Below are positions 1-7,186 of a DNA stretch of 21,398 nt, piece by piece. Numbering within the stretch: position 1 is the first letter of the stretch; every line of letters begins with the position of its first letter. The notes under the pieces are model-generated. The model had not been told where the DNA came from, made no database searches, and saw only the letters and a list, made by a program, of their open reading frames with translations. The translations under genes and the position numbers were made by a program. The DNA is from Profundicola sp964553105 (lineage in GTDB: Bacteria > Bacteroidota > Bacteroidia > Flavobacteriales > Weeksellaceae), in assembly GCA_964553105.1 (NCBI GenBank), contig CAZKJO010000040.1, positions 1 through 21,398 of the forward strand, read 5' to 3'.

Positions 1-1037
1 CCCATTCCTCCTAAAATCTGACGGCTCTCACGTGCGATATCAATCGCCATTTTTACGTTGTTTCTTTTTGCCATAGAGATTTGAGCTGGACTAGCTTTAT
101 CTTCATTTTTTAATGTTCCTAATCTCCAACATAATAATTGAGCTTTGGTAATTTCAGTTAAGAATTCAGCTAATTTTTTCTGTTGCAATTGGAATCCAGC
201 TAATGGCTTACCGAATTGTGTTCTTTCTAAACTGTATTTAACTGCAGTTTCATAACAATCGATAGCAGCACCTATTACACCCCAAGAAATACCATATCTA
301 GCAGAGTTTAAGCAAGATAAAGGACCTTTTAGGCCTTTAATTTCAGGGAATAAATTTTCTTTTGGAACTTTTACGTTTTCAAATACTAATTCTCCTGTTT
401 TAGAAGCACGTAGTGACCATTTATTGTGAGTTTCTGGCGTAGTGAATCCTTCCATTCCTCTTTCTACAACCATTCCTCTAATAACACCTTCTTCGTCTTT
501 AGCCCAAACAACAGCTATATCTGCAATAGGTGAATTAGTAATCCACATTTTCGCACCGTTTAGTACAACGTGGTCACCTTTATCTACAAATTTAGTTTCC
601 ATTCCCGCTGGGTTAGATCCGTGGTTAGGTTCGGTAAGACCAAAACAACCAATCAATTCTCCAGTAGCTAATTTGGGTAACCATTTCATTTTCTGCTCCT
701 CTGTAGCATATTCATGAATTGGGAACATTACCAATGACGATTGAACTGAAGCTGAAGAACGCACAGCAGAATCACCTGCTTCTAATTCTTGCATAATCAG
801 ACCATAAGAAATTTGATCCAAACCTGCTCCACCATATTTTTCTGGAATATATGGCCCTAAAGCACCAATAGCTCCCAATTTTTTCATTAAATCTGGAATA
901 TCCGTATGATCATGAGCATGTTGGTCGATCACTGGTTTAATTTCTTGATTTACAAAATCACGAACAGCTCCACGCACCATTTTGTGCTCCTCTGTCAGTA
1001 AATCATCAATCTGATAATAGTCTGTGTTTATTTGCAT
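1..1037 (-). CDS. gcdH: Glutaryl-CoA dehydrogenase, 3'-truncated by window edge
   Basis: FAD-dependent acyl-CoA dehydrogenase of lysine/tryptophan degradation. It oxidises and decarboxylates glutaryl-CoA to crotonyl-CoA, passing electrons to electron-transfer flavoprotein in the cytosol. Reading the minus strand from the ATG at 1037 gives 345 codons without a stop, starting MQINTDYYQIDDLL. The flavin/substrate segment GCFGLTEPNHGSNP lies at residues 130-143. The segment RSSASVQSSLVM contains Arg93, which matches Arg94 of human GCDH, the residue that contacts the substrate carboxylate. The readable part ends at RQILGGMG, just before the usual catalytic Glu (TYEGTHDIH region), so about 45-50 residues, including the catalytic base, lie outside the window. 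A glutaryl-CoA role is favoured over a general acyl-CoA dehydrogenase because of the Arg93 segment. A possible -7 element (TAAATTTG, minus strand, 1134-1127) lies upstream. It is divergent from the nrd operon. Confidence 0.9.
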   Translation of the reverse strand, partial: MQINTDYYQIDDLLTEEHKMVRGAVRDFVNQEIKPVIDQHAHDHTDIPDLMKKLGAIGALGPYIPEKYGGAGLDQISYGLIMQELEAGDSAVRSSASVQSSLVMFPIHEYATEEQKMKWLPKLATGELIGCFGLTEPNHGSNPAGMETKFVDKGDHVVLNGAKMWITNSPIADIAVVWAKDEEGVIRGMVVERGMEGFTTPETHNKWSLRASKTGELVFENVKVPKENLFPEIKGLKGPLSCLNSARYGISWGVIGAAIDCYETAVKYSLERTQFGKPLAGFQLQQKKLAEFLTEITKAQLLCWRLGTLKNEDKASPAQISMAKRNNVKMAIDIARESRQILGGM

Positions 1038-1314
1038 CTGATTATTAATTATTTTCTTTGAAGTAACTTTTAATTATTGTTTAAATTGTCTTTTCTATGC
1101 ACATTTTTGAAATGCATCATAACCCACAAATTTAATAAATACTTTCTTATTTAGAAGCCTTTTACTTTGAATTAAATCTACAATCATCACTTCTTTTAAT
1201 CTCTTATATTATTAGGTATAAAACACAAATTTTAAGATTTAAATATTTTATTTTGTTGATAATATGTTCACATCTTAAAAACATTTTTCTGTCCTAGAGT
1301 CGAAAAATTATACC
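1038..1314. other. Intergenic region without recognised genes
   Basis: This is the left part of the 539-base gap between the glutaryl-CoA dehydrogenase gene and nrdB. It is very AT-rich. I see no ORF with coding character, no tRNA-like fold and no repeat. The only candidate signal is TAAATTTG on the minus strand at 1134-1127, which fits the Bacteroidota -7 consensus TAnnTTTG and could start the dehydrogenase transcript with a leader of roughly 85-90 nt. No convincing -33 element accompanies it. Confidence 0.5.
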
Positions 1315-1322
1315 TATTTTTG
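1315..1322 (+). promoter_or_regulatory. Probable -7 promoter element of the riboswitch/nrd operon
   Basis: TATTTTTG matches the Bacteroidota sigma-A -7 consensus TAnnTTTG exactly. Transcription would start near 1328, about 15 nt before the first base of the proposed P1 helix of the riboswitch, which is where such a promoter should be. The -33 element is not clear: a TTTC at 1286-1289 is too far away (25 nt spacer). Confidence 0.5.
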
Positions 1323-1343
1323 AGTCAAATATAAATCTTCTTT

Positions 1344-1457
1344 TAGCTAAATTTATCTCTTCCGAGATACGACAAAGGGGAATCACGTTAGAATCGTGAG
1401 CTGTTGCGCAACTGTATTGGGAGTTTAAGTCCCTGAGCCAGAATGCCTTTTTAGCTA
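1344..1457 (+). ncRNA. Cobalamin (B12) riboswitch
   Basis: The conserved core is readable in order: AAAGGGGAATCACG (1374-1387), GAATCGTGAGCTG (1391-1403), the strongly conserved GCGCAACTGT (1406-1415), and the B12 box GAGCCAGAATGCC (1435-1447). Helices that can be drawn are P1 TAGCTAAA (1344-1351) with TTTAGCTA (1450-1457), a P3-type hairpin TCACG/CGTGA (1383-1387/1395-1399), and GGGA/TCCC (1419-1422/1430-1433). The order and sequence match the cobalamin riboswitch family (Rfam RF00174-like); it is compact, without long optional arms. Position on the coding strand directly upstream of the RNR genes implies control of that operon by adenosyl- or other cobalamin. Boundaries are from hand folding. 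Confidence 0.9.
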
Positions 1458-1459
1458 CA

Positions 1460-1541
1460 AGACTTTATCTTTCGCATGAAAAGTAAAAGTCTACAAAGCT
1501 TGAGTTGTTTCATTAGCTCAAAGCCTCGTTCCTTTACTTTT
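1460..1541 (+). promoter_or_regulatory. Putative expression platform: two mutually exclusive hairpins
   Basis: Hairpin A pairs AGACTTT (1460-1466) with AAAGTCT (1486-1492) and has an inner TTTC/GAAA stem (1470-1473/1478-1481). Hairpin B pairs AAAAGTAAA (1479-1487) with TTTACTTTT (1533-1541), has an inner stem TTGAG/CTCAA (1500-1504/1517-1521), and is followed by a T-rich run. The two share bases 1479-1487, so only one can form. This is the arrangement expected of a riboswitch choosing between read-through and termination. The terminator reading of hairpin B is an inference, because its outer stem is AT-rich and the T run is interrupted. Confidence 0.5.
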
Positions 1542-1576
1542 TATGTTTTTAATAGAAATTAAATTAAAAGCATATT

Positions 1577-2551
1577 ATGAGTATTTTTAGTCCACGTCAA
1601 GCCTATAAACCTTTTGAGTATCCAGAAATAACTCAATTCACAGACAGCATCAACAAAAGTTTTTGGGTTCATTCAGAAATTGACTTTACGGCCGATGTAC
1701 AAGATTTTCAAAGTCATTTAATGCCTCATGAACAACAAATCATTAAGAAATGTTTGTTGGCTATCGCTCAAATCGAGGTGAATGTAAAAAGCTTTTGGGG
1801 AAATCTTTATCAGCATTTACCAAAACCAGAGTTTAATGGATTGGGAAGCACTTTTGCAGAGTGTGAATTTAGACATTCAGAAGCTTATTCTCGCCTACTC
1901 GAAGTCCTTAATTACACTAACGAGTTTGAGAAGTTAGAGCAGGTTCCTGCTATTTCTGATCGTATCGCCTATCTTAAAAAAGCTTTACAAAATGCTAAAT
2001 CTGACAAGAATGAAGAGTATTTGTTTTCTTTAATTTTATTTTCAATTTTAGTAGAGAACGTTTCCCTTTTTAGTCAATTTGGGATTATACTTTACTTCAC
2101 AAGATTTAAAGGTTACTTAAAAAACACCAGCAATATCATTGCTTGGACTTCTATTGACGAGCAAATCCATGCGAATGCAGGGATTCATATAATAAATATC
2201 ATTCAAGAGGAATTCCCAGAGTTTTTAGATCAAGAAGCTCAAGATAAAATTACAGAAATCATTAAAGAATCGATGTCTGTAGAATCTCGAATTTTAGATT
2301 GGATTTTTGAAGATGGTGAGTTAGAAATGATTTCTAAAAATGACATCATGAACTTCATGAAATTTAGAGTTGACGATAGTTTATCTAAAATTGGTTTAAG
2401 TAAAATTTATCATATCAGTTCAGAGCAATATGCGCCTATGAAGTGGTTTGAAGAAGAAGTTTTCTCAAATAGTTTAGATGATTTCTTTGCTAAACGTCCA
2501 GTTGATTATACAAAACACGATAAAAGCATCACTGCATTAGATTTATTTTAA
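1577..2551 (+). CDS. nrdB: Ribonucleoside-diphosphate reductase beta (radical) subunit, class I
   Basis: The R2 subunit of aerobic ribonucleotide reductase houses the dimetal centre that supplies the radical used by NrdA to make deoxyribonucleotides. The 324-residue length is normal for the family. Likely metal ligands are E67, E97, H100, E160, E195 and H198. EFRHSEAY places Tyr104 where E. coli NrdB has the radical Tyr122, so a tyrosyl radical is expected. By hand alignment, E67 replaces the Asp84 ligand of E. coli, in the segment AQIEVNVKSFWGN. The C-terminal tail ALDLF probably docks on NrdA. There is no N-terminal ATP cone and no nrdI nearby. It is first in the operon; its stop is one base from the next ATG. 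Expression is likely repressed by cobalamin through the upstream riboswitch. No Shine-Dalgarno is evident, as is normal in Bacteroidota. Confidence 0.95.
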   Translation: MSIFSPRQAYKPFEYPEITQFTDSINKSFWVHSEIDFTADVQDFQSHLMPHEQQIIKKCLLAIAQIEVNVKSFWGNLYQHLPKPEFNGLGSTFAECEFRHSEAYSRLLEVLNYTNEFEKLEQVPAISDRIAYLKKALQNAKSDKNEEYLFSLILFSILVENVSLFSQFGIILYFTRFKGYLKNTSNIIAWTSIDEQIHANAGIHIINIIQEEFPEFLDQEAQDKITEIIKESMSVESRILDWIFEDGELEMISKNDIMNFMKFRVDDSLSKIGLSKIYHISSEQYAPMKWFEEEVFSNSLDDFFAKRPVDYTKHDKSITALDLF

Positions 2552-2552
2552 G

Positions 2553-2948
2553 ATGACACAAAATTCAATTCAAGAAAGAATGCATAGTTCTAAAACAAGC
2601 ATTTTCAAAGTCGTGTTTCCCAATACAACCAATCATTATAATACGCTATTTGGTGGTACAGCTATGCACATGATGGATGAAGTTGCCTTTATTACAGGAA
2701 CTAGATTTTGTAGGAAAAGTATAGTTACGATTTCTTCGAGTCAGATTGACTTTAATAAACCTATTCCGGCGGATTCTATTGTAGAATTGATTGGAGAAGT
2801 AGTTGAAATCGGAAATACAAGTATGAAGGTAAAAGTTCAAGTATTTAGAGAAAATATGTTTGATGATATGCGAGACAAATGTATTGAAGGTCTTTTCACA
2901 TTTGTGGCCGTAGATGAAAATAAAAAGCCTGTTAAAATTATAGACTAA
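2553..2948 (+). CDS. Hotdog-fold acyl-CoA thioesterase (YciA/BFIT-like)
   Basis: A single hotdog domain of 131 residues that resembles cytosolic acyl-CoA thioesterases, which hydrolyse acyl-CoA to free acid and CoA. The signature is NHYNTLFGGTAMHMMDEVA (residues 27-45), matching the N-x(n)-FGG-x(n)-MD pattern of the YciA/ACOT7 group, in which the Asp and Asn are catalytic. No signal peptide or membrane segment is present. The ATG follows the nrdB stop by one base, and its stop overlaps the nrdA start (TAATG), so it is inside the RNR operon and probably translationally coupled. The substrate cannot be read from the sequence, and a functional link to nucleotide reduction is unexplained. It could be a CoA-ester housekeeping enzyme that is simply co-regulated. 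Confidence 0.88.
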   Translation: MTQNSIQERMHSSKTSIFKVVFPNTTNHYNTLFGGTAMHMMDEVAFITGTRFCRKSIVTISSSQIDFNKPIPADSIVELIGEVVEIGNTSMKVKVQVFRENMFDDMRDKCIEGLFTFVAVDENKKPVKIID

Positions 2949-4594
2949 TGGAAAAATATTGGTGGTTGAACCACGAAAGTGAGCAAATCCTGAATCGAGG
3001 TTACTTGCTGAAAGGAGAAACAGTAGAAGGTGCCATAGATAGAATTACTACCGCTGCTTGCAAACGATTATATAAGCCTGAATTAAAAGAAAAATTCACA
3101 GAAATTATAGAAAATGGTTGGATGAGTTTAAGCTCACCGATTTGGGCTAACATGGGAACAGAAAGAGGTTTGCCGATTTCATGTTTTAATGTTCATGTTC
3201 CGGATTACATAGAAGGAATTACGCATAAATTGGGCGAAGTTATCATGCAAACTAAAATTGGTGGAGGAACTTCGGGATACTTCGGTGAATTACGTGCTCG
3301 CGGAAGTACCGTTACCGACAACGGAAGAAGTAGCGGTGCGGTTAGCTTTATGAAACTGTTTGACACAGCCATGGACACTATTTCCCAAGGAGGTGTTCGT
3401 AGAGGTGCATTTGCGGCATATTTAGACATTGATCACGAAGATATCTTAGAGTTTTTAAGTATAAAAAACATTGGAAATCCTATTCAAAATTTATTCTACG
3501 GAGTTTGTGTTCCAGATTATTGGATGCAAGAAATGATAGATGGCGATATGGATAAAAGAAATATCTGGGCAAAAGTGCTAGAATCTCGTCAGCAAAAAGG
3601 ATTGCCATATATTTTCTACACAGATAATGTCAATAGAAATAAACCTCAAGTTTATAAAGATTTAAACTTAAAGATTAATGCCAGTAATTTATGCTCTGAA
3701 ATCATGCTTCCATCTACGGAAGAAGAGTCATTTATATGCTGTTTATCTTCCATGAACTTGGAATTATACGAAGAATGGAAAGATACGGATGCCGTTAAAT
3801 ACGCTATTTATTTCTTAGATGCTGTTCTGCAGGAATTCATTGTTAAAACTGAAAATAATTATTATTTAGCCTCTGCTAATAGATTTGCAAAAAGACATAG
3901 ATCTTTAGGTTTGGGTGTTTTAGGTTGGCATTCTTATTTACAAAAGAACATGATTCCATTTGAAGGATTGAAAGCTAAACAATTAACAACAGAAATCTTT
4001 AAAAATATTCAATCAAAAGCCAATCAAGCAACAATGGAGTTTGCAGATATTTATGGCGAACCTGAGATTTTACAAGATTATGGTCGTAGAAATACAACTT
4101 TATTAGCCATTGCTCCTACCACGTCATCTTCAGCTATTTTAGGGCAAACTTCACCTGGCATTGAACCTTTTAGTAGTAATTATTACAAAGCAGGTTTGTC
4201 GAAAGGTAATTTCATGAGAAAGAATAAATACTTGAAAAAGTTACTTGAAGAAAAAGGTTTGGACAATGAGGATACTTGGAGAAGTATCATGTTGAATCAA
4301 GGAAGTGTTCAGCATTTAAATGGGTTGACGGAGGAAGAAAAAGATGTTTTCAAAACATTTAAAGAAATAAGTCAGTTAGAAATCATTCAACAAGCTTCGA
4401 TTCGACAAAAATATGTGGATCAATCACAAAGTTTGAACTTAAATATTCCTTCTGCTTTATCAATTAAAGAAGTCAATCAATTAATGATTGAAGCATGGAA
4501 ATTAGGCGTTAAAACTTTGTACTACCAGAGAAGCCAAAGTGTTTCTAAGGATTTGGTGAGCAATTTAGTTCAATGTAGCAGCTGCGAAGCTTAA
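2948..4594 (+). CDS. nrdA: Ribonucleoside-diphosphate reductase alpha (catalytic) subunit, short form without ATP cone
   Basis: The R1 subunit of class I RNR reduces ribonucleoside diphosphates. Catalytic residues are all visible: redox pair C79 (ISCFN) and C264 (ICCLSSMN), the active-site stretch NLCSE with Asn247, thiyl Cys249 and Glu251, the radical-transfer tyrosines Y525-Y526 in KTLYYQ, and the C-terminal shuttle pair C543/C546 (CSSC). At 548 residues it is much shorter than E. coli NrdA (761). The protein starts directly in the reductase domain, with no N-terminal ATP cone, so the usual dATP off-switch is absent from this subunit. The start overlaps the thioesterase stop by one base, which fits translational coupling. 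Transcription would depend on the B12 riboswitch far upstream. A terminator follows 24 bases after the stop. Confidence 0.95.
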   Translation: MEKYWWLNHESEQILNRGYLLKGETVEGAIDRITTAACKRLYKPELKEKFTEIIENGWMSLSSPIWANMGTERGLPISCFNVHVPDYIEGITHKLGEVIMQTKIGGGTSGYFGELRARGSTVTDNGRSSGAVSFMKLFDTAMDTISQGGVRRGAFAAYLDIDHEDILEFLSIKNIGNPIQNLFYGVCVPDYWMQEMIDGDMDKRNIWAKVLESRQQKGLPYIFYTDNVNRNKPQVYKDLNLKINASNLCSEIMLPSTEEESFICCLSSMNLELYEEWKDTDAVKYAIYFLDAVLQEFIVKTENNYYLASANRFAKRHRSLGLGVLGWHSYLQKNMIPFEGLKAKQLTTEIFKNIQSKANQATMEFADIYGEPEILQDYGRRNTTLLAIAPTTSSSAILGQTSPGIEPFSSNYYKAGLSKGNFMRKNKYLKKLLEEKGLDNEDTWRSIMLNQGSVQHLNGLTEEEKDVFKTFKEISQLEIIQQASIRQKYVDQSQSLNLNIPSALSIKEVNQLMIEAWKLGVKTLYYQRSQSVSKDLVSNLVQCSSCEA

Positions 4595-4617
4595 CCTCTT
4601 ATATTTAATTTTAATAA

Positions 4618-4654
4618 AAAATCCCAAAACGAGAATTTCAAGTTTTGGGATTTT
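4618..4654. terminator. Bidirectional intrinsic terminator between nrdA and the E1 gene
   Basis: A perfect 13-bp stem, AAAATCCCAAAAC (4618-4630) and GTTTTGGGATTTT (4642-4654), with an 11-nt loop. It is T-rich downstream on the plus strand (TTTTATTTTG) and has an A-run upstream, giving a U-run on the minus strand. It lies between convergent genes, so it can stop both. Confidence 0.9.
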
Positions 4655-4674
4655 ATTTTGATTTTATTTCAACT

Positions 4675-6648
4675 TTAGTATTTCCAAAGTCTTAATAATT
4701 TCTCTTCTAATTCCTTAGTTGGCAAGAATTGTTTTTCTAATTCTGCATCAAACGGAACAGCTGTATTCATTGAAGCTACACGCATTACCGGAGCATCTAA
4801 ATATTCAAAACAAGCCTCTGAAATGACTGCAGAAATTTCTCCACCAAATCCACCTATTTCAACATCTTCGTGTAAAACTAATACTTTACCAGTCTTTTTA
4901 ACTGACTCAATTACAGCTTCTTCGTCCCAAGGAACTAAGGTTCTTAAATCAATTAAGTCAGCTTTTATTTCAGGGTTTTTAGCTAATAAATCCAAGGCCC
5001 AATGAACTCCTAATCCATAAGTTACGATCGTTAAATCTTCACCTTTGGTATGGAATCTAGCTTTACCAAAAGGCAAAGTATAATATCCCTCAGGAACATT
5101 AGATTTTAAAGTTCTATATAATTTTTTGTGCTCAAAGAACATCACAGGATTCGGGTCAGCAAAGGCTTGTAATAATAAACCTTTCGCATCTTCTGGCGTA
5201 GATGGATAAATTACTTTTAATCCCGGGGTATGCGTAAACCAAGCTTCTGTGGATTGAGAGTGATAAGGTCCTGCAGCAACTCCAGCACCGGTTGGCATTC
5301 TCACGACTACATCAGAATTTTGTTGCCAACGATAATGTGATTTCGCTAAGTTATTTACAATTTGATTAAATCCTTCGGTTACGAAATCAGAGAATTGCAT
5401 TTCGACCATGGCTTTGTAACCAGAAATGGATAATCCCAATGCTGAACCAACAATCGCAGCTTCGCATAATGGCGTATTTCTCACACGATCTTCGCCATAA
5501 TTAGCTGATAATCCATCGGTAATCTTGAACACTCCACCATAATCAGCGATATCTTGGCCCATTAAAACCAATTTCGGATGTTCGTCCATGGCAATTTGAA
5601 TTGCCTCTGCAATGGCATCCACAAATCTCAACTCACGGTCTACAACTTTTTTAGGCTGATGAACTTCGTTATCGAACGGCGCATACATATCCGCCAATTC
5701 CTTTTCTCTGTTAGGAACAACCTTTGGTTCTGCGTCGGCAATTGCTAATTCATCCATCACCAATTTCTCGAATTCAGCTTTGGTGCTATCAATGAATTCT
5801 TGATCGATAATATTATTTTCTAATAACTGCGCCTCAAATCTTGGTAACGGATCTTTTTCTTCCCAACTTTCAATTAAGCCTTCTGGATAATAAGCCGTAC
5901 CACTCGCCTCCTCGTGCCCACGCATTCTGAATGAATTACATTCAATTAAAACCGGACGAGGGTTTTCTCTAATTTCTTCAGCCCAATGAGAAACGGTTTC
6001 GTAAACTTCCATAAAGTCATTTCCATCGATAGAAACGGCTTCAATACCGTATCCAATGCCTTTATCCGCAAAAGATTTCATTCTAAACTGTTGAGAAGAA
6101 GGTGTAGATAATCCCCATTGGTTATTTTCTACTATAAAGATTACCGGAAGTTGCCAAACCGCAGCCACGTTGATAGATTCATGGAAATCTCCTTCACTCG
6201 CTCCTCCATCACCCGTAAATACCAAACAAGCTTGTTTGTTTTTCTTTAGTTTATTGGCCAACGCGATTCCATCTGCTACACCCATTTGAGAGCCCAAATG
6301 AGAAATCATCCCAACGATTTTGTAATCATGTGTTCCAAAGTGAAAGGAACGATCACGACCTTTGGTAAATCCGTTCTCTTTTCCTTGAAACTGAGAAAAC
6401 AGTCTTCTTAATGGAATATCTCTAGAAGTGAAAGCGCCAAGATTTCTATGCATCGTTAGCATATATTCTTCTGGGTCCATAGCAAGCGTACAACCAACGG
6501 AAATACCCTCTTGCCCCCAAGATGAGAACCATTTAGAAATTTTACCTTGTCTAAGTGAAATCAACATACGCTCCTCTATCACGCGAGGGAGCAACAGCTT
6601 TTTATAAAAGCCCTGAAGTTGTTCGGGCGTGTATTTTTGTAAGTTCAA
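4675..6648 (-). CDS. Branched-chain 2-oxoacid dehydrogenase E1, fused alpha and beta subunits
   Basis: The thiamine-diphosphate-dependent E1 component decarboxylates 2-oxoacids from valine, leucine and isoleucine and transfers the acyl group to lipoylated E2. The 657 residues comprise an alpha half (about 1-330) and a beta half (about 338-657), which are separate proteins in most bacteria. The ThDP motif is GDG (146-148) through ENN (174-176), in GDGGASEGDFHESIN. RMRGHEE at 241-247 is a conserved active-site loop. In the beta half, Glu396 (PLCEAAIVG) probably activates the cofactor, and GPYHSQSTEAW (460-470) is conserved. There are no E2 or E3 genes beside it. A -7 element lies upstream and strong terminators flank it, so it is probably monocistronic. 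It could act on pyruvate too, but the 2-oxoisovalerate type fits best. Confidence 0.88.
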   Translation of the reverse strand: MNLQKYTPEQLQGFYKKLLLPRVIEERMLISLRQGKISKWFSSWGQEGISVGCTLAMDPEEYMLTMHRNLGAFTSRDIPLRRLFSQFQGKENGFTKGRDRSFHFGTHDYKIVGMISHLGSQMGVADGIALANKLKKNKQACLVFTGDGGASEGDFHESINVAAVWQLPVIFIVENNQWGLSTPSSQQFRMKSFADKGIGYGIEAVSIDGNDFMEVYETVSHWAEEIRENPRPVLIECNSFRMRGHEEASGTAYYPEGLIESWEEKDPLPRFEAQLLENNIIDQEFIDSTKAEFEKLVMDELAIADAEPKVVPNREKELADMYAPFDNEVHQPKKVVDRELRFVDAIAEAIQIAMDEHPKLVLMGQDIADYGGVFKITDGLSANYGEDRVRNTPLCEAAIVGSALGLSISGYKAMVEMQFSDFVTEGFNQIVNNLAKSHYRWQQNSDVVVRMPTGAGVAAGPYHSQSTEAWFTHTPGLKVIYPSTPEDAKGLLLQAFADPNPVMFFEHKKLYRTLKSNVPEGYYTLPFGKARFHTKGEDLTIVTYGLGVHWALDLLAKNPEIKADLIDLRTLVPWDEEAVIESVKKTGKVLVLHEDVEIGGFGGEISAVISEACFEYLDAPVMRVASMNTAVPFDAELEKQFLPTKELEEKLLRLWKY

Positions 6649-6708
6649 GTCTTAAATTTTGTAAGGGTTAAAATTAGAAAGATTTACCATAAGTTAAAAG
6701 AAAATTAT

Positions 6709-6740
6709 CAAAGATATTTAATGGCTTAATCTCCTCTAAA
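6709..6740 (-). promoter_or_regulatory. Probable promoter of the fused E1 gene
   Basis: On the minus strand, TATCTTTG (6716-6709) matches the Bacteroidota -7 consensus TAnnTTTG. TTTA at 6740-6737 could be a degenerate -33 element at a 20-nt spacing. Transcription would begin near 6702, giving a leader of roughly 50 nt. The terminator of the upstream rhodanese gene lies just beyond, which supports independent initiation here. Confidence 0.45.
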
Positions 6741-6744
6741 TAAA

Positions 6745-6783
6745 CTAAAAAATGCCCTTTGAAATAGTTCAAAGGACATTTAG
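6745..6783 (-). terminator. Intrinsic terminator of the sulfur-metabolism operon
   Basis: Read on the minus strand, CTAAATGTCCTTTGAA (6783-6768) and TTCAAAGGGCATTTTTTAG (6763-6745) form a long stem with a four-base loop (6764-6767) and one A-C mismatch. The descending arm ends in a run of T, as in an intrinsic terminator. It stands 22 bases downstream of the rhodanese lipoprotein stop. Confidence 0.8.
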
Positions 6784-6804
6784 TTTTAAATTAAAATATT
6801 AATC

Positions 6805-7185
6805 TTAATGTTTTTCACTCCAAGCATTATATCCACCATCTAAATCTTTGATAGTTTCAAAACCTTCTTCTTCCAAAATTTCAGCAGCTTTTTGACTTCT
6901 CTTTCCTGAGCGACAATAAACATAAACTGGCTTAGATTTATCTAGTTTTTGAATTTCTTGTTTGAATTCATCCGTTTTTAAGACATCAATATTAGTGGCA
7001 TCACCAATATATCCTTCTTCATATTCTTCAGCAGTTCTTACATCCAACAATTGAATATCATTAGATTGTATTTCTTGTTCGAATTGTTCTACTGAAAGAA
7101 CATCTCCTATTTCGTTTTGAGCTTGTACTTCTTGCTTACAACTTAGTGCAAACAAAAAAGTTAGTATAATTATAATATTTTTCAT
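6805..7185 (-). CDS. Rhodanese-domain lipoprotein (exported sulfurtransferase)
   Basis: A single-domain rhodanese of 126 residues. Rhodanese domains move sulfane sulfur through a catalytic cysteine persulfide. Residues 1-15 form a lipoprotein signal peptide with a hydrophobic core, and LSC at 14-16 makes Cys16 the probable lipidation site, so the protein should be membrane-anchored outside the cytoplasm. The rhodanese signatures LLDVRTAEEYEEGYI (46-60) and the active loop CRSGKRS (Cys91) are intact, as is the C-terminal GGYNAW. The start lies one base past the stop of the upstream persulfide-dioxygenase-like gene, so the two are translationally coupled. An extracytoplasmic rhodanese beside a cytosolic sulfane-sulfur enzyme suggests sulfur handling on both sides of the membrane; the physiological substrate is not visible. 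Confidence 0.9.
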   Translation of the reverse strand: MKNIIIILTFLFALSCKQEVQAQNEIGDVLSVEQFEQEIQSNDIQLLDVRTAEEYEEGYIGDATNIDVLKTDEFKQEIQKLDKSKPVYVYCRSGKRSQKAAEILEEEGFETIKDLDGGYNAWSEKH

Positions 7186-7186
7186 C

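Noticed and set aside
442..717. 91-codon plus-strand ORF
   Set aside because: It is antisense to the strongly conserved glutaryl-CoA dehydrogenase reading frame and has no recognisable domain.
1476..1562. 28-codon ORF starting ATG AAA AGT between the riboswitch and nrdB
   Set aside because: It lies in the bases used by the two competing hairpins, and its composition looks like read-through of structured leader RNA. No evidence that it is translated.
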